A stretch of 64,000 bases of DNA from CAYYYP01 sp964475985. GTDB lineage: Bacteria > Bdellovibrionota > UBA1018 > CAYHWW01. Below the pieces are notes generated by a model. The model was not told the DNA's origin and ran no database searches. It saw nothing but the letters and a program-made list of their open reading frames with translations. The number at the start of each line of letters is the position of its first letter. Positions within the stretch are counted from its first letter, which is position 1. Of this stretch, positions 17,406 through 26,784 are shown piece after piece. The position numbers and the translations under genes are program-made. The stretch spans positions 20,180-84,179 of the forward strand of contig CAYYYP010000009.1 in the NCBI GenBank assembly GCA_964475985.1. The letters are read 5' to 3'.

Positions 17406-19275
17406 TTGAGCGCTCTCCTAAATTCTTTGGGGCAAGGGTTTTGAAAAACTGCAATGGTAAGGAAACTTCAAAACACGCGGAATTCTTTGCATTGACGCTC
17501 AAAGTAAGATCCCCCCCAAATTTACGGCAGAGCTCGCGGGCAACCGCTAAACCAAGGCCATGGCCCTTAGCCTTCGTCGTCACGAAAGGCCTAAAAATTT
17601 CCGTTCGCAAATCTTGGGAAACACCTGGCCCGTTGTCCGAAACCCGCACTAAAAAATTTTGGGCTACCCGCACCGCTTCAATGTGAATGATGCGTTGAGG
17701 CGGGGTGGAACCGCCGTGGGCTACGTTTTCGAGATGATCCAGGGTAAAGGCCTCCATGGAATTTTTTACTAAATTCAACAATATTTGTTGAAGTGCGCGC
17801 GCTAGATCCTGGGGCAGAAACACCTCTTCCATGGCCTGGGAAATATTGAGATCCATTTCCACGCCATGGGCCATGAGTTGAAGACTCATGAGATTTAAGC
17901 TGTGCTCAAACACTTTTTGAAACTCAACTTTCTTTTTAGCGCTCCAATCATCGCCGATGCGCTGGGTGGAATCACGCGAAACATTCAAGTATTCATCACA
18001 AGTGCGATTAAGACGGTCAATCTCCCCGTGAATCAACGCAAGCCTAGCTGAGTCATTTTTTGAAACTTCCAGCATTTCTAACTGTAAACTTAATGCATTT
18101 AATGGATTCCTGATTTCATGGGCCATCTGGCTTGCCATTTTACCCATGAAGCTCAGTTTTTCCGCAACGCCTAGCCGCTCCTCTAATTCTACCCGCGGAG
18201 TCACGTCGGAAATGATCACCAGGCAATTGACCGCATTTTCTAAGTCAATAAACTGCAAATTGAAATCAAAAGATTTTCCCGCCAAACGGCCAATTCCTTT
18301 AAGTTCATGGAGCTGCAGATTTTCGCCCTTTGCCAACACCGCATTGAGATCCACGCCCAGGTTTTCCAAGAACAACCTTTTTGAATCAGAGAGCTTAGGT
18401 GCGCCTTCATTTTGAAACATGCGCCAGAACGATTTGTTCGTACGTAGAATTCCCCCGTCATGACTGAGCATCATGAGAGCTAAGTCCAGGGAATCGAGAA
18501 TTTTATCGCTCAGTGACGTGAGTTTTTTTAGGTCATCTAGACGCCGATGGGAGAATTCTAGCTCAAGGGTTGAGGTGCGTAGAATTTCTTGCATACTCCT
18601 ACTGCGGTGGGAAATCTCAAGTTCTTTTTCCTTCTGCAGCTCCTCGAATCTCCGGCGAAAACCGCTTCGTTTCGCCCAGGCGACTCCCGCAAAAATGGAA
18701 AGGTAGAACGCCCACATGAGAAGTAGATTTCTACTCAATGTATTTTGTTTTACCTGCCAACCGGCCAGGGTATGTTTCTGTTCGCGTGCGAGGTTCTCTA
18801 GACTTCTTTCCATTCGCGCCTGGAGTTCCCTTAAGGACAAGTAAAACTCACCTCCCGCCGTCAAATCACCTTGCGATAAAGCCCGCTTTAAATTTTTTGC
18901 AAAACTTAAGTCTTGCTCGGCGAGCAAGTCATTTTGGTGGGAAAGCAAGTTCTTAAGGCTTCCGTAGGAGGTGTCGAGTTTCTTAATCAACGACTGGACT
19001 TCGGGCTCAATAAATTTTTTGTAGGCGCCGGGCGGTAGGTTTAAATCGAAGTCTTCCGAGCCCCATTTGGAGAATTGCACCGAGGAGTCAATCATTTTGC
19101 GGTACAGTACGAAACGGCCCACGATGTTTTCCGTCTGGGCGAGCGCTCCTTCCACTAGGTTTTGCTGCATGTTCTTGAGTTCAATCAGTTCTTGATATGC
19201 CCAATAGCTTTTACTAGCTAAAACCAACCCTGCGACCAGAAGCACTAGAGGTAAAGGATCCCGAGTTTTGCCCAT
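17368..19275 (-). CDS. Membrane sensor histidine kinase, partner of the NtrC-like regulator
   Basis: This 635-aa kinase has TM1 at about 9-22 (LPLVLLVAGLVLA), a periplasmic region of ~160 residues that is largely helical, and TM2 at 183-200 (NLLLMWAFYLSIFAGVAW). A cytoplasmic coiled coil (EELQKEKELEISHRSRSM), a PAS-like domain (~260-360), and HisKA with phospho-acceptor His386 in MAHEIRNPLNALS follow. HATPase motifs are the N box LLNLVKNSMEAF, DNGPGVS and GHGLGLAVA. It phosphorylates the response regulator encoded just downstream in an overlapping frame. The signal sensed is unknown. The start ATG at 19275 is the only one that keeps TM1 intact. Confidence 0.94.
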   Translation of the reverse strand: MGKTRDPLPLVLLVAGLVLASKSYWAYQELIELKNMQQNLVEGALAQTENIVGRFVLYRKMIDSSVQFSKWGSEDFDLNLPPGAYKKFIEPEVQSLIKKLDTSYGSLKNLLSHQNDLLAEQDLSFAKNLKRALSQGDLTAGGEFYLSLRELQARMERSLENLAREQKHTLAGWQVKQNTLSRNLLLMWAFYLSIFAGVAWAKRSGFRRRFEELQKEKELEISHRSRSMQEILRTSTLELEFSHRRLDDLKKLTSLSDKILDSLDLALMMLSHDGGILRTNKSFWRMFQNEGAPKLSDSKRLFLENLGVDLNAVLAKGENLQLHELKGIGRLAGKSFDFNLQFIDLENAVNCLVIISDVTPRVELEERLGVAEKLSFMGKMASQMAHEIRNPLNALSLQLEMLEVSKNDSARLALIHGEIDRLNRTCDEYLNVSRDSTQRIGDDWSAKKKVEFQKVFEHSLNLMSLQLMAHGVEMDLNISQAMEEVFLPQDLARALQQILLNLVKNSMEAFTLDHLENVAHGGSTPPQRIIHIEAVRVAQNFLVRVSDNGPGVSQDLRTEIFRPFVTTKAKGHGLGLAVARELCRKFGGDLTLSVNAKNSACFEVSLPLQFFKTLAPKNLGERSNETPYASTIRAS

Positions 19276-19392
19276 TGACTCATATTCTACATGAGGCGGA
19301 ATTTAGAAAAAGGATGATGCTTTAAGTCAGACAAGACAAATTGCCAAAGTTAGGAAGTTTTTGCCTAGCTTGGAAAGGGCTCACCGGTGGCC

Positions 19393-19508
19393 ACACGACG
19401 GCCCAAAAAAACTTGCGTGAGGAAACGGGCATCCTGCCCTGCTTCACGCTTGGGATCGTCATCGTGACGCGTGAGCTTCCTCACGCAAGTTTTTTTGGGC
19501 CGCCGTGT
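19393..19508 (+). repeat. Long hairpin element, copy 2 (32-bp inverted repeat)
   Basis: Arms 19393-19424 and 19477-19508 are inverted repeats with one mismatch. The centre contains the hairpin GGGC-ATCCT-GCCC (19427-19439), then CACGC (19445-19449) and GCGTG (19469-19473) around TTGGGATCGTCATCGTGA. This centre matches that of the element at 5277-5392 (opposite strand), while the arms differ in sequence. GCGTGAG-CTTC-CTCACGC followed by a T-run can also form an intrinsic terminator on the plus strand. It lies in the 374-bp gap 19276-19649 between the kinase gene and the giant gene; nothing else was recognised in that gap. Confidence 0.85.
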
Positions 19509-19649
19509 TTCATACGCTGTGCATTTCTTTGGCCTGGAATTACATATCTAACAAACGAATTTAAATTGATTACTTTTCTCAGGACATACTTTGCGTACGG
19601 GCGCTGGCATTTTGGATCGAGGTCGTTGCTGCACCTATGACAAACTGAC

Positions 19650-22600
19650 CTACCGCAAACCCTGAAGGCTTTTTGTAATGCAGTTTAAACCTTCGGCCGA
19701 GGTTGGGGTTTCGATTAGTGGAGTGAGGAGATTTGTTAGTGTGGTTTGGAGTTCGGTGCCTTGGGGGCCGCGGTAGTGGGCGAAGGATCTTTCGGTGAAA
19801 CCGCGGGCGGCTTGCGTTTTAGAGATGACGTGGGCGGCCGTGGTGGAGAAGGCTTGCCTGAGTTGGCTGGGAGATGGACTTACTTCTAGATTTAGTTCGG
19901 AGTGAATGGAGTTCAAATGAGTTACGGCCTCACCTACGGAAATTTGGTTTTGGTTTAATCTTTGATAGGTACGAATAAGGCGGTCGGCGAGCATGAGGGC
20001 TTCGCGAGGGTCGAGGCTTTGGTGTCCGCCTACACTTTGGATGATGCGCCGGAGTTGGGAGTGTTCGCGGGCGATGGCTTCGTTTCTTTCGTTTAAGACA
20101 CTAGATTCAAGTCCTAAGGGGTTACCTAAAAATGGGATAGTCGTGGGCTCGTGGGCTAAATTTTCAGTGATGGATTGGGACGGCTCAGTTGGGCTAGAAG
20201 CGGCAACCGGCGCCTCAGTGAGTCCAAGTGCAAGATAGTCTCGCAGCGGAGGTAAGGCGTACGTTAAAGGTGCACTATCAACAGATTTTGTTGTATTTGT
20301 AGCTGTAGCTGTCGCAAAATTTGGGGACGCGTTTTGGATGCGCCTGCGGGCGATAAATTCTCTTGCTCTCATCGCCGCGTTCCTTGCCCTGCGCCACCAT
20401 TCTTGAATATGACTTTGGGTGGTTTGGAATCCTCGTCTTAATCCTGCACCACGGGATTGCGCGACTGCCGGCACCGGCGAGCGAGGGTCGCGTCGGTTTG
20501 GGGTTGAATCATAAATCGTACGGCGAATTTCGCCAGCGGGTGACCTGCGCAGTTCGTGAGTTCTTGCGTGAAAGTCGTCAGCCCTTAATGTCCGAGCACC
20601 CGGCTCCACCCAGAATTCCGAGCGGGACTCAACTCTCACCGATGGATTTCCACCATGATAGCTTTCTAGAACCGCACTAAAAATTTCACTGGCGCCAGAA
20701 CACTGCGTGCAGACCACGGCATCCTCCGCCAGAAACCTTGCTAGCGGCGTGAACTCATTTTCAAGTTTCGTACTGGGATGCGCAGGAAATGTTTGTTCCG
20801 ATCGGTAAGTATAAAGGCCTGACTCTCGAACCGTGGCTTCCAGTTCTGATCCAACCACTAAAATACTATTGCGTTCGGAGTGCGACCGCATCAAAGCATC
20901 AAGCCTATCCGCTAATACTACAAAACCCGCATCCCTAAGTCGCATAATCACCGGTCTTAGGCGTTCTATTTCATAAGTCTGCGAAAGCGGATTTGCCGCA
21001 TCGGGCGTGGCGGATATTCGGTAAGCGGCATTGATATGAAAGAAGGGAACCTGCCCCCCGACCTCTCTTCGCAAACGAACAATGTTTTCCCGCGTTGGCC
21101 CGTGCATGAGAACATCATAATCTTTACCTTGCTTAAGCCTGCGGCCTTGGAGATCGGTCACTTCAATATGGGAGAGCACGTGATTTTCTGGCCGCGGAAG
21201 TGGTGCATCCGGGGCATGTGGCCCGCCGAGCATGGGAACTCGAGTGCGAACCTCCACCAACGCCGGATAATTTCTATTTCTTCCACGTAAAAGCCAAGCC
21301 ACGGGATTCCTTGCGGGAGGTGGTGGTACGTTCACAACATGGGATTCTGAAGCATTTCTAAAATCTTCAACTTGTCCCAGGAGAAAGTGAGCGGGCATTT
21401 GTTCTCGAGGAATTCGCCCGCGGTAAGCCACATGATAATGAATGTCGTCCTTTGGGATATGGTTGGTCGCGGTGCTCCTAGCCCCCAATGGCAACGCTAC
21501 CGGCTGCGGGGTAGCGGTCGCCGATGTTGGAGGAGCTTCTAAATTATTATTATTTTGGGCCGTCGGCATTAGAAACCCGCCGTGGTTAGCTCGGTCTATC
21601 CGTTCCACTAAGTTTTCGGCGGGTAAATTATTACGCCTAAGCGATCGTTCTCTTTCCAATACAGAGTCCATTCCTTCGCTCCAAAGGTGAGCCTCCAATG
21701 CTACGGCAGCTTTGTTGATGTCATTTGGCAACCACCGCAACGGTTGGGTTTGTTCATGCTGCCGCACGAAATGTCCGAGCTGAAATTCCATATCGGAATC
21801 TGCGGTAAACTGCGCATCAAGCACCCTCACCCCTTCCGCATAATTCTGAATCAAATGCGGTACGGATCTTCGAAATAAAGTCTCCCGAACGAGGTCCTGC
21901 TCCGTAAGTATCTCGCCCCGGGGCCCCCTGGCGTCTGGCTCCGTCATGAAATATGTGGAAACCGCGTCCGGGTTCATTTCTGGGGGTAAATGCGGTAAAT
22001 ACTGGAGCGTGCTCACGGGCACCCTTTGACCGCTCAGCAATAGAACAGGTTCATTTGTAAGCGAATCCCATTCAAAATTAATTCTATTTAGGTCAGCGAC
22101 ATCCAAGATATGCACGTCTTTTCCAATCCTGCGTCCCTGCACATCAAAACCTTCCGGTAGAACTCCTCGATAATTCGGATCCGGAATATACGCGAGCGAT
22201 CCATGCCCTTCCGAGATCATCGTCGCAAATGCGCCTCGAAATCGGTTCCGTAAAACATCCAACTGCCTTCGCCGCCACAGGGCTAATTCCTGAGCCGGCG
22301 GCAGCCGCAAAGCATTGGCTTTTCTTACTCTTGCATCGTGGGTAAGATGGGTGACCAGCCGATGATAATCCTGATTATAGGGTGGTTGATTTAGGAAACG
22401 TTCCGGGCTCAGCGTGACCGAATTTTTTTGAATGAAATCTGGCGTTCGAGATGGAATGCCCGGAAGGGAAAGTGGCGCCACTTGGGGCAAGTTTTCAGGT
22501 AATGGGCTCGCCGATACTCCATAGGGAGCAATGCTTCTAGTTGATAAAACGACTTCGGTTAACGGATGAGACTGGCTGATGGTTTCTAAAATTTGCGCTC

Positions 22601-24911
22601 GCGCCTGAACGTCGATGACCGTCTGTTCCCTTGGGGATAAAGGCGGAAGCATTGCTTCGTTGGACGTTACTTTTTCGCCCGTTTCGGAAACATTTTGTGC
22701 CGGGTTTCGTTGTCGCGCCTGCAACCGCAAGTAATCATGCTGAAGCCGAGTCATGGGGTCTAGTAAAAAGCTCTCCCCTCGCGACTGCACTGCCTCGTCC
22801 AGAAGTCGGTTTCGCCGCAAATGCCCGATCCGCATATTCCGAATGCGATCCGCCCCAAACAAGGTGGTGCCCCAATTGATTGCATTATAAATTTCTGACG
22901 CAGTACGGTCCGTAATTTTTGAATGATCAAATAATGTCGTGAGGCTCGGAAGCCCTGGCTGCTTCACCGTACTTAGCACCACTTGGGCAAGGTCACCTAA
23001 GGACCCATCTTGTCCCCTTAGGCGGAGCAAAGGTTCTTCCTGCTCCCTCACAATATTCCCAACGCCAAGTGACTGAGCCACATCTAGATCCGGCGTAATA
23101 AAGAGCGCCATCCCCGAATGGACACTGCGCACCGGCGTAGGGCCCGCCAAAAGAAGTTCAACATCGTTTGTGCGTTCCAGTAGAGACGAAGGAACCGTCA
23201 TATGCGACTGCGAACCTATGTAACGATCATAAAGTACTCCGCTGGGTATACCTCGCCTTCGCACCCAGTCCCTCGTGCGGTTATGCCAGTCCGCAGTATT
23301 ATCGCCCCACCATTTACCATGGCCAGCATCCACGCCGGCCCGCACTTCGGGGATGGTGTGGTAGAAATCAGTTAAGGTGTCGAGCGCATAGGTATAATTT
23401 AATGAACTTGGGGTTTCTGTTCTTAAAATTTCCACAAGCTCGTCGCGAATATTTCTATCGTAGTGGACCAAACGGCGAAAGGCCGGAAAGAAATTTAAAA
23501 ACTTTCGGTTTCTTACATCTTCGAGAATAAACGCCCTAGTCTCCGGCGTGTAGGCCGAGGCAGGGATTGCGCGATTAAGGGAAGAAATCAATCGGTCGTA
23601 GGGAAACTGATTCCTAAGATATGGAGCATTATAAATATTAATTATTGCAGCCTGGACCTCCGGTCTCGAATAACCCACATCAACCATGTCTGGCAGGCGC
23701 GCTACGGCGTGCATAATCAACGCTACGTTAAGGTGAGTCCCATCGCCGCCACTGTTCCTCGAGATATTTCGCGCAAAGTGCCCCAAAACATACGCCGAAA
23801 GCTCAGGCGAAAAAGTTTCTTTAGAACCCTGGTATCTATCAGCCGTTAGTTTTAAAATTTTCGCCACCAAGTTATAGCGACCTTGAGCTTCAAGTTCCGG
23901 TAAAATATATCGGGCTAACGCGGCCTCGGGCGGCCGTAACTTAGTACGTTTATTGTTCAGTTCTGCGGTGAGAATATCCACAAATGCATCAGGGTCCCTC
24001 CGCAATTCTGCTAAGTAAAAATCTCGAATCCGCGGGCTCGCATACATGAGGTGCGGAAAAAGATGGAAGATATCTTTTGGTTGTGAAAGAAGCGCACTTT
24101 CAATTTCTGGATGGAGCTGGCGAGTATTTCCTAATTTCTGAATAAGCTGCCGCATATCATCCCCGTAAAAGTACCCCCTAGCGTGCCGCCGCAAAAAAGC
24201 CTCGCGCACCCAACGGACTCCATTCACGTGCTCAAGCAAAGAAGATTCAAACACTAGCGCGTCAAGATCTGCAGATTCCATGACCAGACTTCCAGAGTCC
24301 GTACTCCAAGGGTGCGCCGCAAGTAAGGGCCCCCATTGCTCCAAGTCAGCCCGTGGAGTGTGGTAGTACACCGCCAGCCCTTTGATAAACGTATCCTCCG
24401 CAACGAATCGCTCCCCCTCGGGAACTTCGTAGAGTCTCGCTAAAATAAGGGATTTAAACCGTTGATTACCGTTCGCAATATGAAAGAGTCGCGCCCATAC
24501 GTCCATGCTCGAATAATTCGTACGACGTAAAAAGCTCAATAAAATTTTAATCCCATCAAGCCCCGACCATGAGTATCCCGTCGCATGCAAAATCCGATAC
24601 GCCTTTTCACCACGGAGCGCCTCCGCTTCAGCCCCACTTTGAAGGCCTCGGGCAAGCCGCACAAGTTCATCCAACGCCACTTGCCGATCACCGGCATTTT
24701 GGTTGAAAATCGCCTTAATTAAAAATACAAATCCGTCGGCCTGCGCCGACTGGAAGTCAAACGTATCCACGATGGCCCCTACCCGTTCCCGAATCAAATG
24801 CGGTGGTGAACCAAAAACCAAATGCGGAGAAAATCCCTCCGCCGCCAACACTGCGACGAGGGTAAAACACCACAACCTAAATTTTGACCAGGTTTTTGGG
24901 ACGGACGTCAT
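19650..24911 (-). CDS. Giant exported protein (1753 aa) with transglutaminase-like domain
   Basis: ATG 24911 gives a signal peptide (FRLWCFTLVAVLAAEGFSP). The first ~600 residues look like an alpha-solenoid built from helical repeats (for example SPRIRDFYLAELRRDPDAF). A Pro/Asn/Ala-rich linker comes near 1100-1170, then a beta-rich region (HVLSHIEVTDLQGRRLKQG). The transglutaminase-like core spans about 1395-1470, with Cys1401 and Cys1404 in VVCTQC, His1448 in DDFHART and Asp1468 in IYDSTP. The tail has a basic stretch (RRARNAAMRAREFIARRR) and a helical end. Spacing and flanking sequence match the partial protein at 1-3860, with Cys1404 aligned to Cys1217 there. Function unknown; protein or peptidoglycan cleavage or cross-linking are options. 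The frame is intact throughout. Confidence 0.85.
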   Translation of the reverse strand: MTSVPKTWSKFRLWCFTLVAVLAAEGFSPHLVFGSPPHLIRERVGAIVDTFDFQSAQADGFVFLIKAIFNQNAGDRQVALDELVRLARGLQSGAEAEALRGEKAYRILHATGYSWSGLDGIKILLSFLRRTNYSSMDVWARLFHIANGNQRFKSLILARLYEVPEGERFVAEDTFIKGLAVYYHTPRADLEQWGPLLAAHPWSTDSGSLVMESADLDALVFESSLLEHVNGVRWVREAFLRRHARGYFYGDDMRQLIQKLGNTRQLHPEIESALLSQPKDIFHLFPHLMYASPRIRDFYLAELRRDPDAFVDILTAELNNKRTKLRPPEAALARYILPELEAQGRYNLVAKILKLTADRYQGSKETFSPELSAYVLGHFARNISRNSGGDGTHLNVALIMHAVARLPDMVDVGYSRPEVQAAIINIYNAPYLRNQFPYDRLISSLNRAIPASAYTPETRAFILEDVRNRKFLNFFPAFRRLVHYDRNIRDELVEILRTETPSSLNYTYALDTLTDFYHTIPEVRAGVDAGHGKWWGDNTADWHNRTRDWVRRRGIPSGVLYDRYIGSQSHMTVPSSLLERTNDVELLLAGPTPVRSVHSGMALFITPDLDVAQSLGVGNIVREQEEPLLRLRGQDGSLGDLAQVVLSTVKQPGLPSLTTLFDHSKITDRTASEIYNAINWGTTLFGADRIRNMRIGHLRRNRLLDEAVQSRGESFLLDPMTRLQHDYLRLQARQRNPAQNVSETGEKVTSNEAMLPPLSPREQTVIDVQARAQILETISQSHPLTEVVLSTRSIAPYGVSASPLPENLPQVAPLSLPGIPSRTPDFIQKNSVTLSPERFLNQPPYNQDYHRLVTHLTHDARVRKANALRLPPAQELALWRRRQLDVLRNRFRGAFATMISEGHGSLAYIPDPNYRGVLPEGFDVQGRRIGKDVHILDVADLNRINFEWDSLTNEPVLLLSGQRVPVSTLQYLPHLPPEMNPDAVSTYFMTEPDARGPRGEILTEQDLVRETLFRRSVPHLIQNYAEGVRVLDAQFTADSDMEFQLGHFVRQHEQTQPLRWLPNDINKAAVALEAHLWSEGMDSVLERERSLRRNNLPAENLVERIDRANHGGFLMPTAQNNNNLEAPPTSATATPQPVALPLGARSTATNHIPKDDIHYHVAYRGRIPREQMPAHFLLGQVEDFRNASESHVVNVPPPPARNPVAWLLRGRNRNYPALVEVRTRVPMLGGPHAPDAPLPRPENHVLSHIEVTDLQGRRLKQGKDYDVLMHGPTRENIVRLRREVGGQVPFFHINAAYRISATPDAANPLSQTYEIERLRPVIMRLRDAGFVVLADRLDALMRSHSERNSILVVGSELEATVRESGLYTYRSEQTFPAHPSTKLENEFTPLARFLAEDAVVCTQCSGASEIFSAVLESYHGGNPSVRVESRSEFWVEPGARTLRADDFHARTHELRRSPAGEIRRTIYDSTPNRRDPRSPVPAVAQSRGAGLRRGFQTTQSHIQEWWRRARNAAMRAREFIARRRIQNASPNFATATATNTTKSVDSAPLTYALPPLRDYLALGLTEAPVAASSPTEPSQSITENLAHEPTTIPFLGNPLGLESSVLNERNEAIAREHSQLRRIIQSVGGHQSLDPREALMLADRLIRTYQRLNQNQISVGEAVTHLNSIHSELNLEVSPSPSQLRQAFSTTAAHVISKTQAARGFTERSFAHYRGPQGTELQTTLTNLLTPLIETPTSAEGLNCITKSLQGLR

Positions 24912-25027
24912 CTTCTAAGTGATCGGAAGAAGACCAGAATCCATGGATAGCTAGGTTAGCTTAAATCAAAAAAGCGAATTTCACTTGGCAAAAGATTCCC
25001 CACGCCACGGCATTAAATTTATTTTAT

Positions 25028-26713
25028 TTAGAGCTTAGCCTCGGCCACATCCAATTCAAGCCTTGGCGCTAAGGGCTGGGGCGCGCCAAGCAGGAAATTT
25101 TTACCCTCAAACTCGATAAGGCTAAGCCCCAGTTCGTCAAACCGAGCGGCAAAACTTTTTTGAAAAGCATGACCCTGCTTCCAACCATGACCACCGCTTG
25201 CGATACCTAAACCAATTTGATTTAAAATTTTCTCAGAAAAATCGGGCACCACCGGCCAAAGTCCCAGAGCCAAAGAATGAATGCCCGCGATGATATCGGA
25301 AATCACCACGGCGAGAACTGCCTTAAGGCTCTCATCGTTCGCGGCCTGTTTCGCCAATGCCCAAGGTTTTGTTTCGTCGATGAATTTATTCAGTGACATG
25401 GAGAATGCCTGAAGGGCATTGCAATATCCCATGGTGTTAAAATCTAGAACAGACTTTTGTAGAAGCTCCCCCTCACGCCCTAAAATTTCCTGCATGCGAT
25501 CCCACACTGAAGCAAGGCCTGGAAACTTAGCAAGATAAGCCACCCGCTCAGCCGAGCCCTCCGGAAAAATGCTAACTTTCCCCTGCCAATCCGGAAAATA
25601 TTTATGAGTCATGCTCACCACACGGTTCACGAGGTTGCCCATATTATTTGCAAGGTCAGCGTTGCACTTCGTGACTAAGTCTTCGTCGGAGTAATTGCCA
25701 TCCCCTTCAAAAACATTTGCCGAAAGCAAATACCAACGCAAACTATTGACCCCATAATCCTTCATAACTGCATCGGGGGTCACGAGATTTCCCCGGCTTT
25801 TGCTCATCTTTTCGCCTTTGTAGTGCAGCCAACCGTGGGCCCTTACGCTCTTTGGCAAGGGCACGGGCTTACCGCCATCGCCATGGGTAGAAAGCAACAT
25901 TGCTGGCCAGTACACGCAGTGAAACCGCGTAATATCTTTGCCAATCACATGCACATCACACGGCCAAAATTTTTCAAAAAGTTTTTCATCGCTCAAATAT
26001 CCCACGGCCGACAGATAATTGATAAGCGCGTCGTACCACACGTAAATCACGTGCTCCGGATCCCAAGGCACCGGCACACCAAACTTGAAGGACGTACGGG
26101 AAACGGAAAAATCCCGAAGCCCAGATTTTACAAATTCCTTAATTTCCTGCGCTCGAGAATCGGGCTTTAAGAACCCACCCTCCAGCAAAGTTTCAATTTC
26201 CTTTTGATAAGCACTCAGTTTGAAAAAATAATTTTCTTCCGACACCAACCTTAAATTGGTTTTGTGGGTGGGGCATTGGCCAGCCAAAGCATCTTTTTCG
26301 GTATAAAAACTCTCACAAGAATCACAGTAGTGACCATCGTACTTCTGTTTGTAAATGTCGCCCTTCTCGTAGGCTCTAGTAATAAGATTTTTACAAACCG
26401 CTACATGATCCGCATCCGAAGTACGGATGAAGCGATCAAAACTTACCTGCATCTCGGCCATGGTTTTTAAGATGTCACTTGCCATGAGGTCACAATAGCT
26501 TTGGGGGTCCATCCCTTTAGCGAGCGCCGCTTTTTCTACGTTTTGACTGTGCTCATCCAAGCCCGTGGAAAAAAATACTGGTTTTCCCAACATGCGTTGT
26601 GCCCTTGCCACCATGTCGGCAGCGAGCACCTCCCAGGCAAATCCTACATGCATACGATTGTTCGGATAGGCAATGGCGGTGGAGAGGTAAAATCCTTTTT
26701 GATCCTTTTGCAT
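25028..26713 (-). CDS. metG: Methionyl-tRNA synthetase
   Basis: This class I synthetase charges tRNA-Met. The ATG at 26713 gives 561 aa beginning MQKDQKGFYLSTAIAY, matching the usual N-terminus; the frame extends upstream to 26755 but without family-like sequence. The zinc knuckle is Cys130, Cys133, Cys147 and His150 (CDSC...CPTH), a Cys3-His variant. KMSKS is at 302-306 and intact. The signature normally reading HxGH is HVGF (His22 to Phe25), an unusual last residue. It is the short form without the C-terminal tRNA-binding (EMAP-like) domain. It is divergent from the pseudo-receiver gene with a 71-bp gap. Confidence 0.93.
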   Translation of the reverse strand: MQKDQKGFYLSTAIAYPNNRMHVGFAWEVLAADMVARAQRMLGKPVFFSTGLDEHSQNVEKAALAKGMDPQSYCDLMASDILKTMAEMQVSFDRFIRTSDADHVAVCKNLITRAYEKGDIYKQKYDGHYCDSCESFYTEKDALAGQCPTHKTNLRLVSEENYFFKLSAYQKEIETLLEGGFLKPDSRAQEIKEFVKSGLRDFSVSRTSFKFGVPVPWDPEHVIYVWYDALINYLSAVGYLSDEKLFEKFWPCDVHVIGKDITRFHCVYWPAMLLSTHGDGGKPVPLPKSVRAHGWLHYKGEKMSKSRGNLVTPDAVMKDYGVNSLRWYLLSANVFEGDGNYSDEDLVTKCNADLANNMGNLVNRVVSMTHKYFPDWQGKVSIFPEGSAERVAYLAKFPGLASVWDRMQEILGREGELLQKSVLDFNTMGYCNALQAFSMSLNKFIDETKPWALAKQAANDESLKAVLAVVISDIIAGIHSLALGLWPVVPDFSEKILNQIGLGIASGGHGWKQGHAFQKSFAARFDELGLSLIEFEGKNFLLGAPQPLAPRLELDVAEAKL

Positions 26714-26784
26714 GATTCTACTATGGCATAGCCAGGTAATTCTTGCCCACAGCAATTTCTTAGGAAATCTACCGAAGAAAACAC

